A DNA stretch of 64,000 bases from Epiperipatus broadwayi (GCA_028023455.1 JAQFVV010006203.1:9458876-9522875); one strand, 5' to 3'. Positions 46,470 through 59,399 are shown, counted from the first letter of the stretch. The notes: a model not told the origin generated them from the sequence alone. Numbers and translations are program-made.

Positions 46470-48120
46470 CCACCTTTTGTACTATTCTAGTAGTGCCATC
46501 TATATTAAAATTTTTTTTTTACATATTAATACAAAATAGATATGATTAGAAACTAATTCCAGCTGGGAAAGTTGTAGTATTATTGTGATTTATTAAGATT
46601 TATTTCTATTTTTAGAATTGTTTAATTTGCTATTTATTAAAAATCTTAAATGGCAGATAAAAAATGACTTCATTTGTTTGTAGGAAAAACTTTTATAATA
46701 CAGGTGCTGTAGCTGAATAATGTATACATAATATTCATTTATAAAAATATATCAGTTTAGCATTACGCATATTTGGATTTGTTATATAGAAAACTATAGA
46801 GATTTACAAGTTTATTGAAATGACTCTAAATTAATTATGCTTTGAAAATATTAATAATTGGTTTGTCAATTCAATTTAGTTTTTTTATTTATTTGTAATA
46901 TAGATGGCACAGTTGAATAATAAAATAAAGTGGCTGAGATATTCTTGACTTCGTTTAAGGACAAGCCACAATATATCACATCACATCACGTTATTGTGAT
47001 ATTTGTTTTGTAAAAAATGCCAGTTTAGCTTGTGTATTTGAAAATATATATATACAATTAAACTTATATTCATATATAAATAATATATCCAACATATCAT
47101 GCACAAGTATAGATAATAAAGTTGGTTAATTAAATCACACACAAGCATGTAAATAAATACGTAGTAATTTAAATGCAGGAGTTATTTGATTAATCAACTT
47201 TATTATATATATTTAAGCATACTTTGACATATGTCTTGGATATAATATTTATATCTGTATGATTAATTATTACACATAATAACCATTTATAAATAATACT
47301 TAGTTTCATGGAATTTTATCTTTGGCATATTATTTAGAAGTTATAATGTATATATATATATATAAATGAAATAAAATATATATTATAGAGTAATTATAAT
47401 AATAAATAAAACAATAAAATATTAATAGTAAAAATAAATATTCCCCACAACTGTTATAAAAATACAGAAATATTTTCATTTATTTAAATGACCATTTTCA
47501 TCTGGAAAGGTGTTTTTATGATGATTATTATGACTATTTATTATAACCATTAATATTTTATTGTTTTATTTTTTATGTATGTATATAGGTATCTTTTCAA
47601 AAGTTTTATTATTAGTAGTATTACTTTATTATTACTTGTGCAATAGTTTTTAATCTATAGTCTCCAAATTATCATCTCATTAGACCTCAGGAGATGGTTG
47701 ACAATTATTTTGTTAGGATTCAGTAAAAATTTCTTTGATTGTGAAATATTCATAACGGATGATCATTTAAAAAAATATATTTAAAACATTTGTTGACTAT
47801 CTAAATCAATAAACTTATTGCAAAGACTTTAAATTATCAATAATAACTTTATTAAAATATCATATTAGAAAATTAAATACTAATTTCATACCAAAAAAAA
47901 CAAACTTTGTAAAAACTTTTACCCCTTTCACAACAATTATGTTTCATAAATCTATTGTTCATAACTGACTGATATTTGATGGCTAATACTTCATCAAAAT
48001 CTAAAAATATCTTCAAATTGTGATTTTTAAATGCTGATTAAAATGAGAATTTGGTAGACCAAAAAACAAAATAAAAATATACCAGTGACCAAGCCTATTT
48101 TGACATCTATTACCCAAGCA
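46470..48120. other. Unassigned AT-rich sequence
   Basis: Extremely AT-rich with TA runs. No exon, RNA or known repeat found. Confidence 0.5.
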
Positions 48121-48130
48121 CAAATATATA

Positions 48131-48583
48131 AACATCACATGATCATCATTTCTTATGCTTGCTCAAGCTGTAAAAACAGGCAAAACTCTCTATACAGTAG
48201 TGCCAATCAGTTCAAGTCAGAGTAATCAATGAATGCCAGAAGGCTTGTGCATAAATTCCTAACTAGTGCCTATTCATTCAATATCCCCAGACTAGTTTCT
48301 AACTTGTGGCTTTCATCAGTGAGGAGCCTTGGAACAGAGAGCACTGCATCTAATCTTAGGATCTAATGCAACCTTCCAGCAGCTACCTTTTATCTCTACT
48401 TAACTACAAAACTATGAATCTAAAATTAAAAACACAATATTATTTTTAGTCCAAGCTCATTAGCTTATATAGTCGTATAGGTCTGAACTCAGTTCAATAC
48501 CCTTACATTTTGGTTTCTTTGGTTTTTTAATAACTATAGCACCACTTTGCTATTAGGCAGGATTGGTATTAATCCACTAAACA
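48131..48583 (-). repeat. Family-B hammerhead-like repeat, full unit
   Basis: A complete unit of about 448 bp on the minus strand, from cacatgatcatcatttctta to the start of the next copy. Includes the tgcaagccagagtaatcaat-type block, the ribozyme-like region 48282-48326, gatcttaggatctaatgcaa and the gctcattagcttatatagtc block. Confidence 0.82.
48282..48326 (-). ncRNA. Hammerhead-like motif, family B
   Basis: Minus strand: ctcctca, CTGATGA (48313-48319), aagccacaagtta, GAAA, palindromic ACTAGT, cleavage base C, tggggat. Stem I pairs cctca with tgggg, and the core is complete. Stem II is weak: an A-A mismatch, then A-U, G-U and C-G. Confidence 0.6.
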
Positions 48584-48862
48584 CACATGATCACCATTTC
48601 TTATGCTTGCTCAAGCTGTAAAAACAGGCAAAACTCTCCATACAGTAGTGCCACTCAGTGCAAGCCAGAGTAATCAATGGATTCCTGAAGGTTTGTGCAT
48701 AAATCCCTATCTAGTGCTTACTCATCAAATATCCCCAGACTAGTTTCTAACTTGTGGCTTTTATCAGTGAAAAGCCTTGGATCAGAGAGCACTGTATCTA
48801 AATCTTAGGATCTAATGCAACCCTCCAGCAGCCACCTTTTATCTCTACTAGGATATAATGCA
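48584..48862 (-). repeat. Family-B repeat, second tandem unit, truncated
   Basis: Direct repeat of 48136 onward at a 448-bp offset. The ribozyme-like core has changed to CTGATAA. The unit ends near 48862, where an inverted copy begins. Confidence 0.8.
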
Positions 48863-49105
48863 ACCCTCCAGGAGCCAACTTCTATCTCTACTTAAGAGTG
48901 CATTAGATATTAAGATCTAGGCATAGTGTTCTCTGATTCAAGGCTCCTCACTGATGAAAGTCACAAGTTAGAAACTTGTCTGGGGATATTGGATGAGTAG
49001 GCACTAAATAGAGATTTTATGCACGTCTTCTGGCCTCCATTGATTACTCTGGTTTGCACCGAGTAGCACTACTGTATGGAGAATATTGCCTGTTTTCACA
49101 AATAT
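48862..49105 (+). repeat. Family-B repeat, inverted partial unit
   Basis: Plus-orientation copy from gataatgcaaccctccagga to the ctactgtatggagaatattg block. The ribozyme-like region is 48944-48990: CTGATGA at 48951, GAAA at 48971, then CTTGTC in place of CTAGTC, which leaves only two stem III pairs. Confidence 0.78.
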
Positions 49106-49109
49106 ATAG

Positions 49110-50700
49110 TGCAATCAATTCTATTTATATTTACGATATCAATACAAACTATATTTATGGTCTTGATTGGTACTAACTATTTAGCATATTATTTTTATAT
49201 TTAAAGTCTTGAATAACATATTTAAAATGTAATATTGTTGTGTATTAATAAAAACTATTTTGAAAGTGAAGAGGACACTCGCACATATAAGCAAAACTAT
49301 AGTTTTTTCTAATAAAATCTATATATAGGTATTTAGTTTGTCTTATCTAATACATAAATTCAGTTTCAGTCTGTGTTTCTATTGGCATTGTACTTACATA
49401 ATATCTTGTCCAATATTTTTTTAACTAAAATATTAACTTAATAAGTAATTAATAATGGAAATAATTCTCAATGAGGAATCTTCAATTCAACACATATTGC
49501 AAATGCATAAGTTTTATTTTGTGTGAACATTAAGAATTAAATATTTTAATTTTTATTTAAAATTTAACAAATCTTTTATCATTTCACTATAAAAAGGTAT
49601 CATTTGATAATTATTTTTGGTTCATGATAAAACATATAAGAAATATTTCTATTCAGAAATATAATTATATATACTTCAAATCAAATTAAATTAAATATCA
49701 GTAATTGTTAATTATTTTTAATTTTTTAAATTTGGTTATATAATATTTAGGAAAAAATTCTACTTCCGATCATGTATTTTGATAGATATAATTAAACGAA
49801 ACAAAACTTTATTTCTGCCACTCAAAAAGATTTAAATGAGGTTTTGTTTGACAACTTCGGAAAACCTATTTAAATGAGATATTTATTTTATATAGCGCTA
49901 TGTTTTATGAACTGTAATAGTAATAAGCACCTATTTAGCAAAATGCTTCTGTTTTGGGATATGATTTTTTTTTTAGAATAGATGTAATCTTGCAATCAAG
50001 ATAAATAATATTTTCTATATCTGCTCAAAAGAATCATTTTTCATGATTATAAACTGAATAAATACAGTAACTTGTGATCTTTGCTATGGGTAGAAAAGAG
50101 ATCATGGACAAGTTAGCCATATATTTTCTAATAATTTAAATCTTTTCTGAGATACTATCGGCTAAAAAAGATAATCCTAGCATGTATTAAAGTAAAATTT
50201 ATTAAATTTTATTTTTAAATATAAAAGTTTCAAATAAATACTTTATTTTTTAAAAAGCTATTTTTTATTTATTCTCTTACTTGTTTTTTAACCATTTTTA
50301 AACTCTTTTCAAACCAACAATCACATGATAACTTTCTATTTTAAAATTTTAACAAAAATAAAAAAATATTTAATAATAAATCAACAAAATTTAAATCTTT
50401 TAAAATTTAGTATTTTCTATTATTGTTATTAAAATTAAATTATTATAAAATAAAATTTAAAGTATTATATTTTAATTACAAATTTATTGTTCTATCATAA
50501 ATAATTTTAATCTTCATTTATGAAAGCATGTACACACACATCATCATCATCATCATCATCATTATAAACAATCATTTATAATATGTGTATTACATTTAAT
50601 TTATAAGATATATAATGCAATCTTTATAAACTTTTTTTGTCCAATGTCAATGACATTTCATGACCCACATTTCTTATGCTTACACAAGCGGTTTACACAG
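49110..50700. other. Unassigned AT-rich sequence
   Basis: No gene or known repeat seen, except a short (ATC)n run at 50540-50562. Confidence 0.5.
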
Positions 50701-50704
50701 AAGC

Positions 50705-51060
50705 TAAAAAAGTATAAATGCTGAACTGAGTTTAGGTCTATACAACTATACAAGCTAATGAGTTTGAATCGAAAACATTATAGTGTTTTTATTTTGCACT
50801 CAAAGCTTTATAGTTAGCTAATAAGGTAAAAGATGGTTGCTGGAGGGTTGCATTAGATCCTAAGATCTAGATGCAACGCTCTCAGATCCAAAGCTCCTCA
50901 CTGATGAAAGCCACAAGTTAGAAACTAGTCTGGGGATGTTGTATGAGTAGGCACTAGATAAAAATTTTATGCATAAACCTTATTGCATCCATTGATTATT
51001 GTGGCTTGCATTAGTCATGCTACTGTATGGAAAGTTTAGTCTCTGTGTCAATAGCATTTG
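50705..51060 (+). repeat. Family-B hammerhead-like repeat, solitary copy
   Basis: Plus orientation, from the cacaagcggtttacacagaa end through the ttgctggagggttgcattag block and the ribozyme-like region, to actgtatggaaagttt. Confidence 0.82.
50892..50940 (+). ncRNA. Hammerhead-like motif, family B, best-preserved copy
   Basis: CTGATGA 50901-50907, GAAA 50921-50924, stem III palindrome ACTAGT (50924-50929), cleavage base C50930. Stem I pairs tcctca (50895-50900) with tgggga (50931-50936), six pairs including one G-U. Stem II (aagccacaagtta) has only three weak pairs. Confidence 0.62.
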
Positions 51061-53640
51061 TTTTGATCTATTAATAACAAAAGGGAACAAAATACCTTCC
51101 CCCAAACTATGATTTAAAAGCTCTTTAAATGTTAAACAAAGAATCAACATTTAGAGTACTTTTAAATCATAGCCTGGGGATAGGTGATTTGCTCCTTTTG
51201 TTTATATATAGATTGAGCTATGTTTTATTTAAAGTTTGATTTATTAAATATTTAGCTTCTTTCTATTAAAGACTATTTTAAATTATAAATATTGACACTT
51301 ATTTAAATATTTATGTGTCTCTTTTTATTTAGTTATATTCATCTATTCTATTATATAGCTTCTAATTCCATAGGTGACTTTTTCTTCAATCAACATTATA
51401 TATAGTTTTATATGCTAGCTCTATTGATAATTTGTTTTTAACTAGTGTTAACGTCATAAAAATATTTCAATATATTTATTTATAAGTGTTAAATAATTAA
51501 ACACAACATTAATATGCAATACATTAATGTTATTTTATTTACACTGTTTATAGAAATTGATAAACATTTAAAGATTAATTCCTTAGGTGATATCACATCA
51601 AACCCAACAACTCAATTTCTATTTGAATAGATTGACAATATTCAATTTAATATCAAAACTTGAACATGAATTTTACTGATAATTTAACTAAAGCCTAGTT
51701 TATATCAGCTTACTGTTCATTGACCAAGAACTCATTTTTAAATAACCTTGCTTTCAAATAAAGAATTAAATACGTTAAAGTTAATAAATCAACTACCATA
51801 TAGACATATAATATAATAATGTTATTTTACTTACGCTCTGTATAAAAATTTAAAAACATTTATTTCTGTTATGTGGCAATGTTTGATGATGAATCAACTG
51901 AGCTTCTACAGGACATGTTGCTACCTCAAACTTGATGCCATCATCATCTTAGGAAATCAGTTGGAAGGATATAAGTAATTATAATATATTGCATTATGTT
52001 ATTTAAAAGCATGCTTATTTAAAAATGTGTTTGATTGTAAGTTCTGCCTTGTCATTTAACATAAAATCAATATAAAGTAGGCTTTAGTTAAATTACCACT
52101 AAAAATTACATTCAAACTTTAATATCAAATTGAACATGACAAGTCACTTTATGTTGGATGTGATTTCACCTGATCTTCCAAGTTGCTGATGACAGGTTTA
52201 ATTGACAGATATATGTGTCCTGCAAGGGGTTAAATGATTTTTCATTAAACATTGTCATATAAAAGGCAACTTTGTATAAATTTCTGTAGAAAGCATATAT
52301 ACAAAGAAATCACATCATATGTCATATGACCTAATTTAACAAGCCTGCTTTATAAATGTTATATATAGAGCTCACCAGTAGCAGAAACTGGTCTGGAATT
52401 GGAGATATTTTGCAAAGCTTGTTAAGAGATTATTTGCAATATCTATATATAACATATATATTGTAAAGATAAAGAATAAGATGTATAATGAGGGTGATGA
52501 AAATTTTAATCACAAATATAAGACTGTTTTATTGAGCATAAAAATAAATATAAAACCATAATGGAAGTCATTCTAAGTAATTATAAATCATAATATATAT
52601 CATCAGCATTAATCATTAAGAATCAAAAGTCATCCTTTGTGACTGGGTGTAAAAAAGGTAGTATAAAATCTTAAGTTATTTATCATATAACCAGTGCCAA
52701 ACTTAGAGCATAATATAAAAATAATCAAAATTTTATTTACATGCATATGTTTAACTGCTAAAATATCTACAACAATAAACATAAAAAATGTTGAGTTTGC
52801 AATATTAACAATGATCATCATCAATACTATAGGCCATCAGGTACCATAAAATCTGCAAAGTAAAGTGATTTATGTAGAATTTAAAGGTAATAGTTATCAT
52901 TCAAATAATTCTATAAAAAAGCTACACTCAGACACATGTATATTGCAAATAATATTGTCCTTGAACTAGCTTTGAGATTGAAAGGACTCTAGAGACTATA
53001 GACAACATATATACTTAATTTTTTCTATTAATAAATAATTTCACTGAATAACCTACAAATTTCTTAAAGGACAAACATATGATGAAATTAGCCATAGCTA
53101 TTGTTAATTCACCGAACAGATAGAAGAATAAAGACATCAAAAAATTATTTCAGAGATTTTTCTTAAAACAATTATTTGACTAAGTTAACTAATAAAAGAA
53201 TAAAAAATTTAGAAAATTATAATATGATAAATCTAAAGTTAATACCGATATTAATCAATCTATCCATTGAATACATATATAATTTCATAATATACATAAG
53301 GAGAGTACTAATAGCTTTAAACAAGATTTTCGATAAATACCAAAGAGCACTAATATATAATTTTAAATAATTATAAATTTATTATTTCTTTATGATTATT
53401 ATTAATTAATTAATACTTAATCTAAATGAGTAATCAAATCCTAAAAAAAATATTTTATAATAAAGAAAGAAAACAATTTTAACTTTCTCCTTTTTTTGAA
53501 AATGAGGAGATCTTCATACAATTTTAAATAAGTAAAAGAAATTTTTTTTAACAAAAACAATTAATAATTATTCATTATTTTTAATTATTACTTTCTTTAT
53601 GAAATAAAATTTATAAATTAAGTATACATTCTACTATACC
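51061..53640. other. Unassigned AT-rich sequence with possible diverged duplication
   Basis: 51500-51700 and 51790-52140 share several blocks in similar order (aatgttattttatttac / aatgttattttacttac; the caaacttgatg/aaacttgaacatga group), suggesting an old direct duplication. 51880-51965 has a short open stretch ended by a stop and is not called as an exon. Confidence 0.4.
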
Positions 53641-53644
53641 TCAG

Positions 53645-53935
53645 TATTTGTCTGAAAGTTTGTAATGATGGTATATTATAAGATGTGATATGTTGGACTA
53701 TTTCCATCATTTATGAGTGAATGTTGAATGTATAGAAAATTTTAAACTTTATTTAAACTTTCCAAATACAAACAACTTCTTAGTAATAACACACAAATAG
53801 ACAATGTGTGTTATTACTAGCAAGTTCTTTATATTTGGAAAGTTTACATAAATTTTAAAATTTTCTATACATTCAACATTCACTCATAAATGATGGAAAT
53901 AATCCAACATATCACATCTTCTACTATATCTCATC
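53645..53935. repeat. Inverted-repeat element related to subfamily-2 ends
   Basis: 53665-53790 and 53805-53930 are complementary almost throughout (tgatatgttggactatt; gaatgttgaatgtatagaaa; ctttccaaata), closing on a short loop near 53800. Blocks tatgttggactatttccatc and gtatttgtctgaaagtttgt also occur at 33120 and 32380, so this is a ribozyme-less relative of the outer subfamily-2 region. Confidence 0.75.
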
Positions 53936-54625
53936 TTACCATGGATTTCTTTTTTCTTTTTACCATTGTTTTGTAGTTGCCAAGTTGCTTATCTCTTGAG
54001 ATAGATCTTACAGATAGTAGTTTGGTCAACCTATTAGCTCTAAGAATTTTTCTTTTTACAATTTTCTCAATGGCTAATTTATTCAGTTAGCATTTTTTGA
54101 ATTGCCCTTTAGTGTCTAATTTAAAGTTACCTAGAACAACAATACCCAGAGAGCAATCTTAAATCAGCTTATATATTTTAACATACATTGCTTTTAAAAG
54201 AACTGCTATTAATTTTATAGAGAAGAGAGATGAAATATTCACATGTCATATATGCAATGATGAGTAATATTTTTATTTTGAATGAATGTAACATTATATA
54301 GCAATTACAAAGCTCTCAAGATCTCTATCTTAAACAATAACATATGGAGAGCAACCTTAAATCACCTAGAGGACATTACTTACATTTATAGATGTGAAGT
54401 TTAAGCTATATGTCTAAATATTGAGATGTTAAAATAAATTACAATAAGCATAAAGAGATTTGACTGAAGTCAACAAGAAAATAAATGACATTTTATTAAG
54501 AACTGAAAAAACAATTGATATAAAAAATGGCAATTTATCAATAAACTTTTTATTGAAACACAGCAACATAAAAAAGAATCTTCCAAGACTCTTCCTCCTC
54601 ATCTTTTTTATTTTTGCTTACTTTA

Positions 54626-54731
54626 TCAAAACTCCACTCTTTTACACTTTATAGCAAAATATATATTTATTTAATTGATTCAATTAAATAAATATATATT
54701 TTGTTATAAAGTGTAAAAGAATGGAGTTTTG
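54626..54731. repeat. Nearly perfect 106-bp palindrome
   Basis: aaaactccactcttttacac at 54626 is answered by its complement ending at 54731. The arms are about 52 bp with a handful of mismatches and essentially no loop (centre near 54679). It lies inside the RTE copy. Confidence 0.85.
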
Positions 54732-55691
54732 ATATTATATATAACATATAAAGAAAATAAATGTGAATTATTTTAAAGCATCCTTTAAGAAGAAATGAAT
54801 ATCTAGAGTTTTGTAAAATGGTATGAAAATGAGTTAATAATGATATAAAAAATATTTGTGAGTTGTCAAAGAAAGCTATAGAAGAGAATAAAAGTCTCAA
54901 ATGTGTAAATAACATATTGGTATTGGAAGAAATGGAATTTCTTCTATAAGAAAAAAGATGGAACTGCTACTAAAAAAAAGATAACAACATGAAATGTGTG
55001 GAAAAATTCTATAAAGATTTATATAATAAACAAGAAAACAAAATATCTCCACAATTATTATAATTTCTGAACTAACAGAATTTTAAATGAAAAAATGAGA
55101 TATGCAATTAAATCTATAAAAAAGAGAAAATTATTATTATTATCTTAAAAGAAGCAGGTGAAGCGATAGTAAAAAAAATATTGGCAGTTATATTCCAAAT
55201 TGCTAAATAAAAATGATATATCAAATGATTGAACATATGCAGTAGTAATAGTGATATTTAAGAAAGATGATAAAGAAGATATCAGAAGTAACAGATTTAT
55301 CAGTTTCCTATCTGTTTTATACAAAATCTTTATCAAAATAGTTACAACTAATCTATAGAGAACTTTAGGTTTTATTGAAACAGCAGCAACAACAAAAAAG
55401 AAAATTGGATTTAAAAATGAATTTACCTTAGTGAATCACATCCAAATATTAAGAGAAGTTTTTGAAAGAAGCATTGAATATGAGGTTGCTATTATGTTTT
55501 GTATTGAGTCATCAAAAGACATATCCAAGTTATTATCGTATTCTGAAGAATATTTATCACAATGCAATAATAGTTTTTAGATTACATGGTGATGTTATAA
55601 AGACAACACTGATAAGATTGTATAAGAGAATAATTCTATATCTCCAAAGTTTTTTGCAACATTTCTATAATGATTATTTTGTACATTAAAA

Positions 55692-56850
55692 ATGGCATTT
55701 TTTTCAACACAATTGTGCCACCTAGTAATCTCTAGTAATCAATAGGTGCTAGAAAATTGTGCATTATAATCCCTATTCATTGCTTTCTCATCCATATTCC
55801 CAAACTAGTTTCTATCACATGATTTTCATCAGTCACTTCTCTTGGATCTGAAAGCAATGCACCTGGATCTTTGGTCTAATACACCATCTCTCTAGCACCA
55901 CACTTTATCTTTTTTCTCAATTATAAGGCTTTCAGTCCATTATGAAAACACACTCATATTTTCAATAGAAGCTAATTTGCCAGAATAATTATACAAATCT
56001 GAAACCAGTTCAGTATCTATATATTTTTTAATGTCTTTGGTTTTTACAATCACCTTTATTTACTCTTTGATTAAAATTAGTATTAAACCACTAAAACATC
56101 ACATGATCACATTTTTTTAATGTTTGCACAAGCTGTTAAAACAATAACAAATTTTTTTCCACATATAGTAGCACTACCTAGTTCAAACTTTAGAAATCAA
56201 GAATTACTAGAAGGTTGCCCATCACAATCCTTATCCATGATAATCTGGGATATTGGATTGGAAAGCACTGTATAGGAATTATGATGCACAACTTTCTATT
56301 ATCTATTGATTACTTAAGTTTGCACTAATTGGCACTATTGTGTGGGGACATTTTTATTACTGTTTTAATAGCCTGTATAAGTGTAAAGATATTATGATTA
56401 TTTGATGTTTTAGTGGTTTAATACCAATCCTAGATGAATGATAAATGTGCCTATAGTTATTAAAAAGACCAAGGACATAAAAAATATAAAGATGCTGAAC
56501 TGGTTTCAGCTCTGAATAAGATTGTAGGCAAATTAGCTTGGAGATTGGGCAGAAAGCTTTATAATTAAGCAAAAAAAAAGAATAGATGCTGAAGAGGTCA
56601 TGGATTACTTCAAAAAAATTATGTAGACTGCTACAAGATCCAAGATTCTTCATAATGAAATCTATAAGCTACAAATTAGTTGGGTGATATTGGTGTGGGA
56701 AAGCACTGGATAAAAATTATGATGCATAACCTTCAATCATTTATTTATAAATAAATTTAAATTAGGTGCACTATTGTGTGGGATTTTTTAAAATTATTTT
56801 AATAGTTTGTATTAGCATAAAGAAAAAGGTTAGTGTGTGATGTTTTAGGA
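55692..56850. repeat. Nested family-B repeats inside the RTE copy
   Basis: A minus unit (55692-56105) is followed by a partial minus unit (56105-56245) and plus-orientation units (56245-56850). They share the aaccactaaaacatcacatga block and the gaaaccagttcagtatct block with their complements. The minus unit's ribozyme-like region (55797-55840) has CTGATGA and GAAACTAGTT, but stem I pairing is lost. They interrupt the RTE sequence, so they are younger than the RTE insertion. Confidence 0.7.
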
Positions 56851-57484
56851 TAAAAAATGGAGATTATTTAAGTCATCTAGATTTTGCAGTTAATGTGATT
56901 GCAAATGATGCTCCAGAATTTCAGAAAATATAAGAGTTATCAGATAAAGTAGGACTAAAGATAAAAATTAAAAAACTTAAGTAATGTTCAATGGATTTTT
57001 TTAGAAAATGAAAATTGAGATTGTCATGAATTAGAAGAAGTTAACAGCTATAGATACCTTCATCAGATTAACAATGCAAATGAAAACATAATAGATAAAA
57101 TTGATTATAAAATTAAACTTGGATGAAATGCTTTTGGTAGAAATAATTTCATATTAAAAATATGTCTATGTGTTTAAGAAAAAAAGTTTTTAATATATTT
57201 TACCAGTTTTTACTTATAAGATCTGAGACTTGGATATTGGAACTAACAAAAATGTATCTAAAAAATACTTGTGTGAGAGAACAGCAAGTATCATAGATAT
57301 CATAAACACAATTCCGAAATGGAACTGGGCTAGACATATTGCTAGAAAAAATGATAATAAAAGAGTAGTTGAAATTTTAAACTGCATCCCAAAAGATTTA
57401 AAAAGAGCGATATATGTGATGAATAAAAATTTTTTTTGCTGCTGAAGTAGATCGATAATGACTGAAAAATGATGATGATGGAAA

Positions 57485-59035
57485 ACAATGACATAATATC
57501 ATTTATGATAATCAGATATTAAATTATTTGGTAATTATGCGTTGTTACATCAAATGACACCATATGGCCTACTTTCTCTATGTACCTTCTGGCTTGTCTT
57601 TGTACTTAACACTTCATATTTTTAATTTTAAAATTTGTTACGGTTTTGATTGAAGTGTTTAAAGCTTAACATATAAAAATAAATTATTCATTATTTTCTT
57701 AGAAAGAATAAAAATTTAAAAGTAATATAAATATTTGCTATAGGGGTAATGGTGAGGTGTTTACCTGCTGACTGCAAGTTATTTCCTATTATAAATTATA
57801 CAAAACAAGTTTGGAATATTATATTTCCTTGTAAACAGAAGCAATTACTATATTTAAAAATAAAGTTAAAATATACACGTAGTTACATTCTTTTTATAAA
57901 TTAAACAAGAGCACCAAACAATAAAATGTTTATAGCATAATTTAATTAATAGCAGTTAAATTTATAAAATTAAATGGATTTTCTTCACTATTTCTCTAAA
58001 AGATTTGTTTGCCAAAAATCAAATTCAAGTGTATAATTTTTAGAAAGATTGGTAGCAAAAACAAAGTAGCTGTCCAGCATATAATAAGATAAGTATCTTT
58101 GAGCCCACATAATATATCTACGAATATCATATGAGTTATAATAATTTGACATCATCTAATCATAATATCAAAACTTTTGTTTTGCTTTAAAAAGTAATTC
58201 TGCCTTAGAAACCATTCTTTAAAAAAATCATCAAAGACACTTGACCTCCCCTCCCAAAAAAAAAAAAATTAAAAAAACCCTTTATTGCACATTTACACAT
58301 AAATAAAGGATTGAGAACAAACATATGAAATGGCTAACCTCTGTAAAATTTAAAATAAACTGTACATTACAAAAACTTTAATGAGGGCAAATATGCAAAA
58401 ATTGAAGTATATATATTTTTAAATAAATCACTAAGATTAAGAATTCTATTAATTCACAAAAGTGTGATTAGTAATATTTTAAGCATATTCTCCAAATATT
58501 TTAGAATATTACCATAAAACCTTTCAATATATTTGGTAGCACTAATCTATCTCTGTAAGATGATTATTTTATTAATCTAATAGTAGGATTATGTGATTAA
58601 TAGTTAAGATTATTAACATTAAACACTGACATATTATTAGTGTTAATAATATGTAATAACAGCAGTAATTATACATTCCATTATCAAATCTCCTTTGCAG
58701 ACAAAAAAATGATCCATTTTTATTTGCATTTCTAATATATTACATAAAGAGCAGAATAGACAATGATATTTATCACAACAAACAGTTACAAGACATAACC
58801 AATATCTACTTATTTTAACATCCTTGTAAACAAACAATCCCCCCCCCCATATATATATATATATAATGTTATGCTGGATTTACAAATTCTATTTTAATTA
58901 ATATTTGAATTATTCTCTAGCTTCTTGTTCAATAACTTTTTACAGTAAGAAAATGATCATTTCGTTAAATATTTTAGATCTTTTTTTATTATTTTATTAA
59001 GAAATACATTTATTTTGAAAACTATACAAATTATG
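57485..59035. other. Unassigned AT-rich sequence
   Basis: No supported gene. A tract of about ten C at 58840-58849 is followed by a TA run. An earlier-looking tRNA-like stretch at 57740-57790 is too weak to call. Confidence 0.45.
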
Positions 59036-59399
59036 GTACATAAATTGCTTGAAATCAAGGATTCATAGGTGTCCCACTGCATGCTTTGCCCACACAAGGG
59101 ACCCAGTCATATTCAGTCCTGTGGTTTTGTCTGCGCCAGTCTATCCCTGTGTAATTAACTAGATTCCATGGGATCCCCAAATTATTTATGGCACCCTGGC
59201 TATTAGATAATTAAAACCAAGGATTGTCAGATATATCATGTCACTCTTTGCTTTGCAGGGGTATTTTTATCCCTTGCACACATGAATCTGCAAATTTAGG
59301 AATCCAATAATCCCTGCAATGTTATCAATCTCAATGGGGCATTTAGGCCACCATTTGCAGTTATCCCATTTACTGCAACATAATATAGCTTTACCATCC

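Larger units (their letters stand above)
54440..57480 (+). mobile_element. RTE-like LINE, third copy, interrupted by family-B repeats
   Basis: Plus-strand remnants in order: LTEVNKKINDILLRTEKTI (54460 on), the region matching the NISNFVKWCKKM linker (about 54800), VIFKKDDKED near 55250, RFISFLSVLYKIFIKIVTTN near 55280-55345, and GFKNEFTLVNHIQILREVFE near 55400-55460. An insertion follows (55692-56850), then GDYLSHLDFAV near 56870 and a NNYKYLGQI-like region near 57040-57070. The 3' end is aaaatgatgatgatgg at 57463-57480. Stops throughout. The flanks of the insertion correspond to adjacent parts of the other RTE copies, with only the motif-A/B region missing. Confidence 0.75.

Noticed and set aside
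50540-50565. atcatcatc run considered as an RTE tail
   Set aside because: No RTE coding remnant lies beside it on either strand, so it is treated as a simple repeat.
51840-51965. Possible exon on the minus strand with an AG before it and GTAAGT at 51831
   Set aside because: The only attractive frame (DDDGIKFEVATCPVEAQL) reaches a stop before the donor, and it does not match the N-terminus expected for the SVOP/SVOPL family.
52175-52205. CTGATGA on the plus strand (gttgctgatgacaggttt)
   Set aside because: No stem II hairpin or GAAA downstream.
57740-57790. tRNA-like stretch (ggtgaggtgtttacctgctg ... gcaagttattt)
   Set aside because: The anticodon arm cannot be closed and there is no GTTCRANNC box.
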